The notes under the pieces: model-generated
Told to the model about the DNA's origin: nothing
Database searches by the model: none
The model's input: only the letters and a program-made list of their open reading frames with translations
In this document: piece after piece, positions 1-17,367 of the stretch
Layout of the letters: the number at the start of each line of letters is the position of its first letter
How positions within the stretch are numbered: the first letter of the stretch is position 1
Origin: Caenorhabditis elegans
Lineage: Eukaryota > Nematoda > Chromadorea > Rhabditida > Rhabditidae
Assembly (NCBI RefSeq): GCF_000002985.6
Contig: NC_003280.10
Span: 4,894,501 to 4,958,500 of the forward strand
DNA: 64,000 bases
Direction: 5' to 3'
Made by a program: the position numbers and the translations under genes

Positions 1-190
1 GAAAATGCACCAATATGTTTCAACGCGTGTACATTAACATATTTGAATTTTTTTGCATGTTTTCAGTAATTTCCATGATATAAAAAACAAAAAGTACACT
101 ACCAATGTACTCCATTAAATGTTATTTTGAAACTGGAAAATTTAATGTTTTGCGAAAAAATGAGAATTTTGTGTGAAATTCTCGAAAATC

Positions 191-1072
191 TCACTAATGA
201 TCCGTCAGAAGGTGCCCATCGGACTTACATACAGTGCCGGCCAATATTCTATTCGTTTTCGGTATGTGGGTGATTAGCTTGAGTTGTTCAAACACGTGTA
301 ACTCAAAAACTGTAATAGTTAGCAAAATATTCCAAACTAACAAAATGTTGCCGATTACTTTTTCTACATTTTTTATTTTGTAAAAATAATCCAACTCTGT
401 TCCAAAAAAAATTACAGCAGCTGACATCCGGTGGTTCCGTTTTTGACTTGAATTTCTAAATGATTCACAACTTTGAAACTAGATGTTTTCAAGAAACAAA
501 GTTTAATGAGAAAATAATTTCCATAAAGTGTTCTACGTTTTGCAATGTGTTTTTTGTTACAAATAGACCAGGAGATTCTATGAAAACAATTAAAAATGAA
601 GCACAAAGTTTGACATTTTAAGCATGTTCTGAAAATCGAATTCAAACTTTTCACAGAGCAGTTTTCGCATGGAAAACTTAAAATGCGAATAGTTTTAACA
701 TGTATAAAAAGTTTTTCAACCCAGAATTTGATTTCAAAAAAATATTGCATGCATTATGAAAACATGTTGTCAATTCTTACCCTTCTATTGAAGGTTTAAT
801 ATTTCGTATAGATTTCGTATAAATCGTATAAATGTTCCTGGCCACTTCGTGACAAAGAAACAAATTGTAAAATGTAGAAAAATTTGTGGAAATTTTTTTC
901 TTGTCAAACTTTGTTTTATGAAAACATCTAGTTTTAAAGTTGTGCGTCACTTAACAATTTCTGTCAAAATACCAACCCGCCGGATGTCAGCTGCTATAAC
1001 CGTAACTGTATGAGATTGAATGAAATAGATCTAATATGTAAGTCGCATGAGCACCTTCTGACGGATTCCTAG
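191..1072. repeat. Foldback (long inverted-repeat) element
   Basis: The two ends are inverted copies of each other: a stretch around 191-229 containing CCGTCAGAAGGTGC reappears reverse-complemented around 1034-1072. Inside, the GCAGCTGACATCCGG segment at about 415-430 is matched by its complement near 978-993, and the segment at 466-510 by 905-943. The arms therefore cover most of the element around a centre near 700-850. This looks like a non-autonomous palindromic DNA transposon. No coding frame is supported; the minus-strand open frames here are by-products of the repeat. Confidence 0.7.
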
Positions 1073-1379
1073 TCAGGGTGTCCCATAGCATTTGGACGGT
1101 CGACTTTTCAACTTTTTGCTCTTTATCCTTCAATTTGAAATGTGAGTATAAAATTGTAGATACATAGGTTTTTTGGTATGCCAATATTAGTTTCCCAATA
1201 AAGTTCGCAGATGCCCTATACAGCTCAAATGGAGGGGGATTGATAGCAGTTGGGCGCATTAAAGTACTCCTATAGAAACCTAAAAACATCTAACCAATAA
1301 CCCCAACTCAATATCTTGTCAAAAGCCAGTGTTACGCCACATACCAAAATCAGACGAATACTATTTGTTAGATATTGGT

Positions 1380-4107
1380 AATGATATAAAGAACATGGAA
1401 GTTTGATTGAAAACATTCAAATCATGTTGATTTTTTGTAACTGGAAAACAATAGTTCCCTTTAGAATCATAAACATATATCGTGCTCCTTCTTGCACTTA
1501 TCAAAATACTGTTAGACTAATTAGTAAAATTGAAGACCTTGTGGAACATCAAGGCAAAGTTGTAGTTGTGGGAGATCTTAATATTGGAGGTATCGACTGG
1601 GGCCTCAACGACTAAACTAAATTAGGTTCTTTATTAGTAGATCTGTGCAAAAACCATAATCTGGAACAATGTGTCAAAATGCCAACCCGCAAATCGAAAA
1701 TTCTGGATGTTGCTCTTTCTAATTCCGTAATCAGCAATTTAAACATCATGGCCCCAATAGGGTCTAGTGACCACAATACCATTAAATTTACGGTACAGCT
1801 CTTACAAAATATATCTGTCCCTAAGAAAATGATACCAGATTTTTCGAAACTGGACTGGCCCTGCTGTGCAACATACTTTGAAAACATAGAGTGGGGAAAG
1901 GTATTTGATACCCGTTCCCACGTGAACGATATTTATGAATGCTTTCTAGGCCACATTAGAACAATGTTTTCGCAGGCAGTCCCAACTATGCCGATGCCAG
2001 AGACTTCAAAACCAGTGCCTCAATATTTAAGGTCTTTTGAACAAATGGTAAAAAACCAATTCAGCAAAACGATAATGTCGAAAACTATGAATGATTTTAT
2101 AGAATACATTTACCTAGAGAGAAAATATAGAAAAAAGTTGCGGAAGTATCTAAGTAACCTGGAGGTAAAGTTATTAAAAAAAAGGGCAATAGTAAGTTTA
2201 GTAAACACGCAAAAACTCTTCTGAACCCGCGAAACTGTAGTGTTCCAACCCTGATAGATAATGACGAAAATGAAATTGTCTCTGAACTAGACAAAGCAAA
2301 TCTTCTAGCATCCTACTTTGAGGCTCAGTATACAAATCAAAATAACAAGAACTTTGCTCTAGCCGATGATTTTGTATCAGAGCAACCAATTCCCTGGGTT
2401 ACTGATGCAGAAGTTCTAAAAGTGATCATGGCCTCGAAAAAGTCTTGCTCTGTAACAAGCGACCAGGTCCCATTTACGTTTATAAAAATACTATCGCCTC
2501 TCATCAGTAGCGTTCTGGCCCAGATTTTCAACTTGAGCATGATGAGAGGGCAAGTCCCGCACGCTTGGACCAAATCCATTGTAATACCTCTTGGAAAAAT
2601 CACTAACGCTAACAATCCAACCGACTTCAGACCCATTAGCTTGACCTCGCACTTGTGCAGAGTTTACGAAAGATGTATATTAGCAAAAATTGAGTTATTT
2701 CTAGTAGATAACAAATTTTGGTCACAAAATCAACATGGATTCCGCCCCAGAAAATCAACGGTGACTAATATGTTAGAATCTTTGAATGATTGGACTAAAA
2801 GTATTGATCTCGGTGAGCAAATCGATATCATATACCTAGACTTTTCCAAGGCTTTCGACCGCCTCCCACATGACTTACTTTTAGATAAACTCGTATCTTT
2901 AAGAATGAACAAAAATTTACTGATATGGTTGAATGAATTTCTGTCAAATAGAAGCTTTAGGGTTAGAATTGGGCAAACGCTGCCATCCAGAAAATTGGCC
3001 ACTTGTGGCGTCCCACAAAGCGCAGTTCTGTCACCACTTTTGTTTGGTATCTATGTTAATGATATATCATCAATATTACCCGAAAAAGTAGCATGTAAGC
3101 AGTTTGCAGATGACACGAAATTGTATGTATCGACCCCTAAGACTGAAAGCGAAAACAATTTACAGTCTGCTCTAGATGCTGTAGTAGATTGGACAAGGGG
3201 ATCAAAACTCACTCTAAACCAATCTAAGACAGTTCACGTCACAGTAGGAAAACGTAGAATAGATTTCAAATACCACCTAGACGGTTACCCTATTGAGCGA
3301 AAAGCTATTACCCGAGACCTTGGATTTTTAATCTCTGAAAAGCTGGATTTCTCTGAGCATTGGAGGAAATGTATCAATCTAGCTAAATTTCAACTGGCCA
3401 ACATGTTCAACCAGTACAGTACCTCCAATAAGAAACTAATGATTCTCTTATTCAAAACTTTCATCCGCCCTCGTTTAGAATATGGAACAGTAGTGTCTTC
3501 TCCGACAAAAAAATCGGATGAGAAAGCAATAGAGTCTGTACAAAACGCATTCACTAGGCGCCTTTATAGTAGAATCAAAAAAAGATATATTAATCCAACT
3601 GATAAAGATTACAAAACTGCCATGGAACGTAACGAACTATTCGACTTCCAAACCTTAAGCACGAGACGTAAAATAATTGACAGAATCCAAATAATCAGAA
3701 TGAATACTGGTAAAGTAGACTTAAAAACATCTGAGTTTTTTGAGCAACAAGAGACCCACACTCGTTCTAAAAAGAAATATATCTGGAGCACAGGAAAATC
3801 TAAACTTAGGAGACACTTTTTTGTTAACAGAACACTACCCACAATGAAGCAACACTGATCTAATGTTACCTTATCCTCACTTCTATCCATCATTTATTCT
3901 TGCCATTTATACATCGATATTTCTGTTTTTGCTTCTTCTCCAATGTAGCCATCATTTTCTTCTCATCTCTTTTTATTTTTGTTTCGTTTTATTTGTGTAA
4001 TTTATTTATGTAACCACTTGTGATGGTTTGTATCTATTAATGTGTGTTTTTTTTTCTACCTCACGATATTTTACTATCGTAATAAATTAAATTAAATTAA
4101 ATTAAAA
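1380..4107 (+). mobile_element. 5'-truncated non-LTR retrotransposon (LINE, CR1-like)
   Basis: A LINE copy lies on the plus strand. It starts inside the endonuclease domain, runs through a complete-looking reverse transcriptase, and ends in a short AATTA-type microsatellite tail at 4081-4107. Such tails are typical of CR1-clade elements, and 5' truncation is typical of LINE insertion. I cannot name the subfamily; worm CR1-type families such as Sam or Frodo are candidates. I could not identify target-site duplications. The 5' limit is approximate and set by where recognisable endonuclease sequence begins. Confidence 0.75.
1403..3858 (+). pseudogene. LINE endonuclease-reverse transcriptase ORF, broken
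   Basis: The C-terminal half of an apurinic-type endonuclease is visible, with a GDLN motif (usually GDFN) near 1575 and the SDHN motif near 1768. It is followed by a reverse transcriptase with DFRPISL (near 2623), YLDFSKAFD (near 2834), GVPQS (near 3007) and the catalytic FADD (near 3102). The frame is broken twice: an in-frame TAA at 1613-1615, and a frameshift in a run of eight A at 2176-2183, after which the reading continues in another frame to 3858. The usual GVPQG is GVPQS here. The copy is not functional as it stands, although the reverse transcriptase part is otherwise open. Confidence 0.8.
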
Positions 4108-4328
4108 ATGCCGAAATGCCGAATGCCGAATGCCGGCATAATGCTGGTTTTTGGAGCGCGGCATATGCCGAAATGCCGATTTCAAAATTCACGGCATATG
4201 CCGAAAATGCCGTTTTGCCGAAAAGAAAAATGGACGGCATATCGGCATATGCCGATATGCCGAAAAAAATTTTTGGCGGCATATGCCGTTATGCCGTTAT
4301 GCCGAAAAATTCCGAATGCCGCACAGGT
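4108..4328. repeat. GGCATATGCCG / TGCCG-type repeat tract
   Basis: Short self-complementary units such as GGCATATGCCG and CCGAAATGCCG recur more than ten times between the LINE tail and the MSP coding sequence. Because the units are palindromic they give open frames on both strands, which are not genes. The tract replaces the place where an MSP promoter and first codons would be expected. Confidence 0.8.
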
Positions 4329-4329
4329 A

Positions 4330-4688
4330 TGATCCAGACCCAGCCGGGTACGAAGATCGTCTTCAATGCACCATACGACGACAAGCACACCTACCACATC
4401 AAGGTGATTAACTCCTCGGCTCGCCGTATTGGATACGGTATCAAGACCACCAATATGAAGAGACTTGGAGTTGATCCACCATGTGGAGTGCTCGATCCAA
4501 AGGAAGCTGTTCTTCTGGCAGTTTCCTGCGATGCCTTCGCTTTTGGACAGGAGGACACTAACAACGATCGTATCACTGTTGAGTGGACCAACACCCCGGA
4601 TGGTGCTGCTAAGCAATTCCGTCGGGAATGGTTCCAAGGAGACGGTATGGTCCGTCGCAAGAACCTCCCAATTGAGTACAACCCATAG
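4330..4688 (+). pseudogene. Major sperm protein copy lacking its native 5' end
   Basis: From the codons for IQTQPGTK to the TAG at 4686-4688 this is a near-perfect MSP gene, which encodes the 127-residue sperm cytoskeletal and signalling protein with an Ig-like fold. The first nine residues found in the intact copies (MAQSVPPGD) are absent. The preceding bases belong to the TGCCG repeat, and no AGATAA promoter site is present upstream. The frame stays open leftwards through the repeat to 4116 and contains in-frame ATGs, including one at 4330 directly before IQTQ, so a protein could still be made. An AATAAA follows near 4713. I call it a pseudogene because promoter and N-terminus are gone, but it could be a young chimeric gene. 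Confidence 0.75.
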
Positions 4689-5648
4689 GATCTGTGAACT
4701 TGCAATACGTTCAATAAATGAAATTTGAAAGTTCAGTTTTTTGTGTCTTAAACTTTTCAGCTTTTAAATTTTGGTCCCTAAAGGAGCTTGTGTGGATCTC
4801 CAAATCGAATACAACCTTTAGAAGGCTTAATAAGAAAGTTCAATTTGTTTTTAATAGACTTCTTGTGCAATAAATCGAAATCTCCTTGTTTTTTCTGTAT
4901 TGAACCTTTCAGCTTTTAAGCTAAATATGGTCCCATACGGCATTTCAGGCCATTTGAAGGCCCATATGATTTGCAGGACCCAAAGGGTCCTAGTTGATAT
5001 TATGTACATATAATCATTTATTCAATAGTTAATAGAAATGCAAATTGCCAAAACGAGTTCTTCCAAAGTTCCTTCGGCTTCTCCTCCATCTCAATAAGCT
5101 TCTTCACTTCGTCTTTTGATATTCAGAGTCCGAGAGACGAGCCTGGAGTCATAGACTCCTACAACGGATTCTGAGTCTACGATAAATTAATTTTGGAATT
5201 AATTTCTGAACAGAAATGCTTTTGGACTTTTATCAACACAAAAAATTTGTTTTCAGCTCGTGAAACTACTGTTTTCCTCTGAAAAATTCAAATTTCGAGT
5301 CTACCGTTCTTGTGGGTACTGTATCTGAAAATGTTTACTCCTGGCATGTCTCAGTGTTTAAAACTTGATTATTAACATTTTTATTGAGCCATTAATGACA
5401 ATAAAGTGCAGTAAAATAAGAATAAAATTATAAAACATTTGATGCCAAAAAAGTTGAAATGGTTAATGTCGCTGAATAGACTCAGCCAAATGATACATTT
5501 CCAGTCATGATGAGAACTCAACGGCTGAAATTGTAAAGGAGCAGCTGTGAGTATCGATTTTTGATTTTTTGGTGAAGAATTAGATGGAAAACTGATAGTA
5601 AAAAGTGTTCTAGCGGGGTTGAAAACAAATGATTTTTAAACGAGTGTT
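4689..5648. other. Intergenic: MSP 3' flank and a decayed coding tail
   Basis: The first part is MSP 3' sequence. A diverged second copy of its AATAAA and TTTCAGCTTTTAA segment lies around 4865-4930, suggesting a partial tandem duplication. On the minus strand, 5018-5113 reads as a short coding-like tail (SKDEVKKLIEMEEKPKELW and on to a TAA overlapping an AATAAA), with a stop just upstream, so it is probably the last-exon remnant of a lost gene. I see nothing else coding up to 5648. Confidence 0.4.
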
Positions 5649-7599
5649 TTATCGTGTCATAATAGAAGCTGAAGATTCCGAAGATATAGAATTTGGAGAA
5701 CCAACATCTGAATCGGAATATTTTATTTGCTTCATTGGTTTAGCCAGTAGATCATCTTGTGGTGAAGCTTCTCGTTTGATTGCAAGATTTCTGGAAATTC
5801 AGAGTTAATTTTAGTTGTAAAATATAGGAAACTTACTCATTATGCTCGTTGACTGAAGTTTCGAGTTCTGAAATTAGATTGCATTGTAGTTATGGTAGTT
5901 TTAATTTTTCGATTTTCAAGAAACTTTGCAGCTACAAAACTCACAAGTATTCCACAATTTTTCCTTAAATTTTTCAAGATTTATAGTGCTAAAAAAACTT
6001 GGTATTTCTATGAAAAAATTAATATTGCCACATTTTAGGAAATTGCAAAATACTTCTGGGTACGGTAGCTTTTAAGTTCTAGTCGTGTTGAGACCGAGTA
6101 CCGTATTTTTATTCGAAATCACCGAATTTCACAACTGGCTATTAATGTTTTCGGAGCAAAAAAAAAACGTACCATCCTTATCTCTAACGAACCAACGTCC
6201 ACCACTGGGACATTTGTCCCATTTAACATTTAGAAATGACATAAGCCAATCCCATGCTTCATCATCCATCTCTGCCATTCGTTCTCTATCATGATGAATT
6301 CCAGTTTTCAGACGACGATCGTATTGTTTATCCAAGACTTCTTGCCACATTATTGGTAACTGGAAAATTGGATTGTATTTATTTTTAATAGTTTTTTTTC
6401 TTGGAAAAATCGCAATATTTTAGTTGAAAAATATACATCTTTGCGTTTTCTTATGGAAAAATTGGAAATTTTCTGATAATTTTTTTGGGAAATCTTTAAT
6501 TTAAAAAATCTAATTTTTCATGTATTTTCAGATGAATAAAACTCATTTTTCGTCTTTTTTCCCCGGGAAAAAACGTTTTTGTTGGTGTTTTTTTTAGAAA
6601 ACGCGGTAAATCAAAACTCACATCTTTTAATAAAATTTTCTTCGCTGTTCCAAATGGGAATGTGAATTTGTTAGCCATTAATGAAACACGGCAATAAACT
6701 GGATTCGGTTGCTCCAAGTGTGGATCCATTCCGAGAATTACTGTTAGATATGTCAGCATTTTACGTTTTCGTCCATGATATGTGTGAAGTTCGCCCAATA
6801 GTGGATTACAGACCTGAAATAATTCGTTTTATACGGGGTCTGGTCTCGACACGAAAATTGTCCGTTAAGTGAAAACTGGTGTGCGCCTTTAAATAATACT
6901 GTAACTTCAAACTTTCGTTGCTACGGAATCTTCAATTTTTTCGAATTTTTTTGCAGTGAATTGACGAGTTCATGTGTTTTTTCAAACACAAGTTGTTAGT
7001 GAAAATCTATGGAAATCGATAAAAATTCTGCATAAACGAGAATTTGAAATTACAGTACTCTTTTCAAAGGCGCACACCTTCTTTCATTTTACAAAAATTT
7101 GTCGTGCGAAAATCGAAAAAATTATAGTGTACCTGAATAAATCTCTCTAAAGCTCCTTTCTTAAGTAAAAAAAGAAGAGCAGGTTCTGGATGTTTCGCAC
7201 TATGATCTTTAATTGAAACACTTTCAACTTGTGATAATGGAATTCCAATATTCAATGGTTCCTGGCTGTCATCAATCGAAAGTCGAATACGGAAGCAGAT
7301 TTTTTCCTAAAAAAAATTAAATTTATTTGATCATTTTTAGAGTTTTTAAAACACAATAATGCTCGTCACGCAATAAATTTTCTACTTACAGCTGAATTGA
7401 CTCGAAACGTCAGTGAAGAATTAGGGAGAAGTGGTAGAGGAACGTCACCGAGAAGAATTTGTTTCGGGTACATCTGAAAATAACTTTTAAAAGAATTTAG
7501 ATTGACAGAAAATTAAATTCCTACATAATTTCTATACGTTGGATCCAGATTACGACATTGTTCAGTTATGAAAAATCGAATCCTTTCGTGGCGTTGCAT
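5649..7599 (-). CDS. Uncharacterised protein with acidic/serine-rich C-terminus
   Basis: Seven exons join cleanly in frame on the minus strand. The start is an ATG at 7597-7599 one base after a TTCAG acceptor, as expected for trans-splicing. Exons lie near 7525-7599, 7390-7473, 7135-7308, 6623-6815, 6169-6359, 5852-5882 and 5649-5791. The protein is about 310 residues. The middle holds a conserved-looking stretch (SVSIKDHSAKHPEPALLFLL, then a basic HTYHGRKRKM) and a tryptophan-rich segment (EAWDWLMSFLNVKWDKC). The tail is polar and serine-rich (SDSDVGSPNSISSESSAS). No signal peptide or membrane segment is evident. I do not recognise the family and assign no function. The fourth intron carries a palindromic repeat. 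Confidence 0.65.
6836..7110. repeat. Short inverted-repeat element (GGTCTCGACACGA / TTTAAAGGCGCACAC family)
   Basis: The left half contains GGTCTCGACACGA and TGTGCGCCTTTAAA. The right half (about 7045-7110) contains the complements CAAAGGCGCACACC and TCGTGCG. It sits in an intron of the minus-strand gene. The same arms recur at other intronic and intergenic places in the window, so this is one copy of a dispersed palindromic family. Confidence 0.7.
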
Positions 7600-8095
7600 T
7601 CTGAATTTATTTTCAAATTTGAGGTTTTTTACAATTTAAATTGTTTAATTTAATACTAAAATATTTCAACAAAAAAATCAAAAATAAAGAAAATGTGAGT
7701 ACTCCCGCGCTATCTTTCGTTTGGGTGCAAATCGATAATTTCGTGTTGGAGCGCGTTTGCAACCAGTGTGTCTGTGATGGAAAGAATATTTCGACAATAT
7801 TTATTATTCGTGAAAAAAAAGAAAATTGACCCAATTTTTTGTTGGTAGTTAAAACATGACCATCTAATTAAAAACAATATTTCGATAAGGCTTGAATCGG
7901 GGGCGATTATAACATCATCATTGTAAGGGGAAATTCTGCGAGAGAAACTAAAAAAAACGAGTAACCATAAGCGACTTCGGCTTTTTCAAATCACATGAGA
8001 GCAGAAAGTAAAGACGAGAGAAGGGGAAAGAGAGAGAGAGAGAGATAACGAAATGGAAATTCGTGATGCGGAAGGAGATTGGCGGAAGAGATTAT

Positions 8096-9293
8096 CTATT
8101 GTGGTGGGTTTGGTGGTGGTGCTCCTCCATCGGCTCCGGGGCCGAATTGGCGTCGAAGATTTTCAATAAGTTCTGGATTGGTCTCTTGCATGCGAGCAGC
8201 CATTTGCTGGCCAGCAGCCATCAAATCAGCGATTGATCCATTTCCAGACATCATGTTGTTGAACTGAAAAATTCAATATTTTAGAGCATACATCATCAAA
8301 AAACAAGCAATAATAATGAAAAACAATTAATTTTGACGGCCACGTGCATTGCCATTTCAATTAAATCTTTTATTCCCGAAAATTTGATACTTACCATATC
8401 AGAAAGTGCTGGATCGCTCATCATCTGTGAAGCAGCTTGCATAAGTCCTGGCTCGTTCATAAGGTTTTGCATGTTTGGCATTCCTGGCATAGCCGGCATT
8501 CCTCCCGGTCCTCCTCCCATGGCTCCCAAAAGCCCAGCCAATGGATTGGCACCTGGTGCCGGTCGCGAGCTTTCCAGCTCCTTCAATTTGTCTTCAGCAA
8601 TTTTCAAATTATTCTTGTAACTCTCTTGATTTGGTTCAAGCTCCAAAGCCTTCTTGTATGCCTCAGCGGCATGCTCATATCTGTTTTGGCAAGAATATGC
8701 AAGACCCATTCTTCCCCAAGCTTTTGAGTAAGATGGATCAAGGGCAAGAGCTGTACGACAATCTTGGATGGCCAAATCATATTGTTCCAGGCGGCAATAA
8801 GCAGCAGCGCGGTTACAGAAGTAGACTGGATCTCTGTTGAGCTTGATGGCGGCATTGTACTTTTGAACAGCAGCTTCAAATTGGGAGGCTTTCATTAAAT
8901 CGTTTCCTTCTTCTTTAAGCTTGTTAGCTTGAGAAATATCACTATCGCTCGGTGTTGGAAGAGCAGATTCTCCCTCTGGAAGTCCTTCGGCGCTCTTGAA
9001 AAGTTCGAGAATTGGGCGTGATGGTTGGAAAGCGTATGAGGCATCATCAAGACCAAACGAGTGTTCGAGACATTGAATTGCAACTGAAATTTTAATATAT
9101 CTTAAGCTAAATTTATAGAAATAAATAGGAAAAAACCTTCAAGAGCTTCCGCTTGCTCGGCAGTGGCCTGATTTTGTGAAACCTTCTGGCGGATAAACTG
9201 AAGGAATGAGACAACCAAATTTTGCTCGTCTCTGGTCACAATTGGCGAAGCAGTCGGCGCATCTGGAGCAGAAGGCTTGATCTCCTCGGACAT
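8096..9293 (-). CDS. sgt-1: Small glutamine-rich TPR co-chaperone SGT-1
   Basis: Three exons are visible: about 9137-9293, 8395-9083 and 8096-8264. The start MSEEIKPSAPDA is an ATG at 9291-9293. The architecture is that of SGTA/SGT2: an N-terminal dimerisation region (VVSFLQFIRQKVSQNQ), then three tandem TPR motifs (ANKLKEEGNDLMKASQFEAA; PVYFCNRAAAYCRLEQYDLA; KAWGRMGLAYSCQNRYEHAA), then a Gly/Met/Pro-rich region (GGGPGGMPAMPGMPNMQNL) and a Gln/Met-containing tail. The family binds Hsp70/Hsp90 C-termini and, with the BAG6/GET machinery, handles tail-anchored and mislocalised membrane proteins in the cytosol. A GA microsatellite lies just 3' of the gene. It is divergent from the BTB gene to the right. 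Confidence 0.93.
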
Positions 9294-10558
9294 TTTCTTA
9301 AAAATAAAAATATATTTATTAAATAATTTTATATTGAAGTTAGAAAAGTAATATAAAGTTGAATTGAAAATCCATGATAAAGCGCAGATTAAAATATTCT
9401 TAAAAATATATAGTTCAAGAAATAGAAAATGGCATCGCTTAAAAATGGCATTCCGTGATTATTTTCACTCGGGAATCGCTCGCCCACTATGGGGGAGTCT
9501 ACGCAAGGACAACGCAAGGACAAGGACAACATTCTAATGGAATGGAAACGATTGCCCGACTGCACCAATTCTAGTTCGAGCGAACAATGATAACTTTTGT
9601 ATTCTATATTCCTTCACGTCTCCCAGCGAGCGTAATAAATTATTATTATTATTAAAAAAAAAGAGTATTAATTTTAAATGCTTAACTTAAAATCTGAATT
9701 TAAGCGCTCTATTTGCGAAATTTGGTCAATGAAGAGTGAAATATTGTAACGAGAATAAAATTGAAAAGTTTTTGAACAACGAAGAGTAAAATTAAAGATT
9801 GCAACGTCATTTTATTTCAGAATCAGTGCAAAAATTTCTGGAAATTGCGGGAATAATTTCATCAGCCTCAAAGGCACATGTCGGCCGTCACTTTGATGTG
9901 TCTCGCCACGAAAGTAAACCAAGTTCAACTGAAGAGACGGCAGACAACTTGACAGAAAAGTTGCAGCAGCGCGTAGAGTGTATTGTAAAGTTGAGAGAGT
10001 GCTAGAGAAAAAAAAAGAAGCGAGAAGCTGACTGGTGGCCCCAGGTCTCCTTCCAAAAGCCACTCATTTCCCTCTGTCGACACCCGTCAACTTAAATTTT
10101 TTGGGGCCAGAGACGTCTGGGTACCAAAAGTTTTATTTCAAGCTTGTTTTATTCGTTTTTGTTTCAAAAAAAAAGTGTGATAGTCAGGAGAACGCTGCTG
10201 TGAAATTTGTTGTTTCTGTAAAAAATGAAAAAAACAAATTGAAATCAAGCAAATTTTAATTTATTTGTTCGCAAAGTCCTTTTTCACTATGTTCCAAGCT
10301 TTCTTTTACCCAAATTTTCCGTTCGAAATGTGTTTTTTAAATGAAAACTTGTTCAAATTTGCGGAATTTTGAAAATACTTGTATTTGAATAATATTTACC
10401 CAGCCATTCTGCCTGTCATTCTTATTTTATACTGTTCAACTCCTCCCAAACTTTCACTATCTGTTTCCTAAATAAATAAAACTATATAAAATTTCGCACA
10501 TTTTCAGTAATTAAACTGTCACTCTTATCATCTTCTTCGTCTTCCACCATTCTACAAC
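9294..10558. other. Divergent intergenic region between sgt-1 and btbd-10
   Basis: This 1.26-kb gap should hold the promoters of both flanking genes. Around 9440-9660 there is a less AT-rich block (direct repeat ACGCAAGGACAA) that ends in AATAAATTATTATTATTATT. It could be the 3' end of a truncated LINE, since such elements end in short microsatellites. A 68-residue open frame at 9799-10005 has no other sign of being coding. I cannot point to a specific TATA box or known element. Confidence 0.4.
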
Positions 10559-16918
<6,360 letters not shown>

Positions 16919-17367
16919 TTCCCAAAAAATCAATACTTTTTCCCTTGCCATCGGGTCGAATATCCTCGTCAATCGTCCACCAACTCCTGTTTCGTCGAAT
17001 TCTTGTGATAACACAGATTTATGATCAACTCGAATCGAGTTTGTTGTTTTATCCCGTTTCTCTGATAAATATAATTGTGTTCCTACATCATTACGACCCA
17101 TCTTCATCTACTGGTCCAAAATGCACACTCTCTCTCTCTCCCTCCCTCTTCCCCTCTTTTAACTTATCAGACACTATTGTCATGCTTCTTATTTTCCCAT
17201 ACCGACACACACCACTCTTGACATTTTGCAACTCTGTCCCACGACATCTGCGAATATTTAAGAATGAAAAAAAATTTTAAATTTAAATGAAAAAAAAACA
17301 ACGAAAACAAAAAAAACATGTAACAAATACCAAAAGCAAGCAAAAATTCTAATAAATAAAATGTAGG

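Noticed and set aside
4097-4411. Short frames inside the TGCCG repeat
   Set aside because: Palindromic units open frames on both strands; only the frame continuous with MSP is of note.
8333-8840. Three overlapping plus-strand frames across sgt-1
   Set aside because: They are antisense to clear TPR coding sequence.
9799-10005. 68-codon frame upstream of btbd-10
   Set aside because: It has no homology I recognise and no compatible splice to the next exon, and it lies in a likely promoter.
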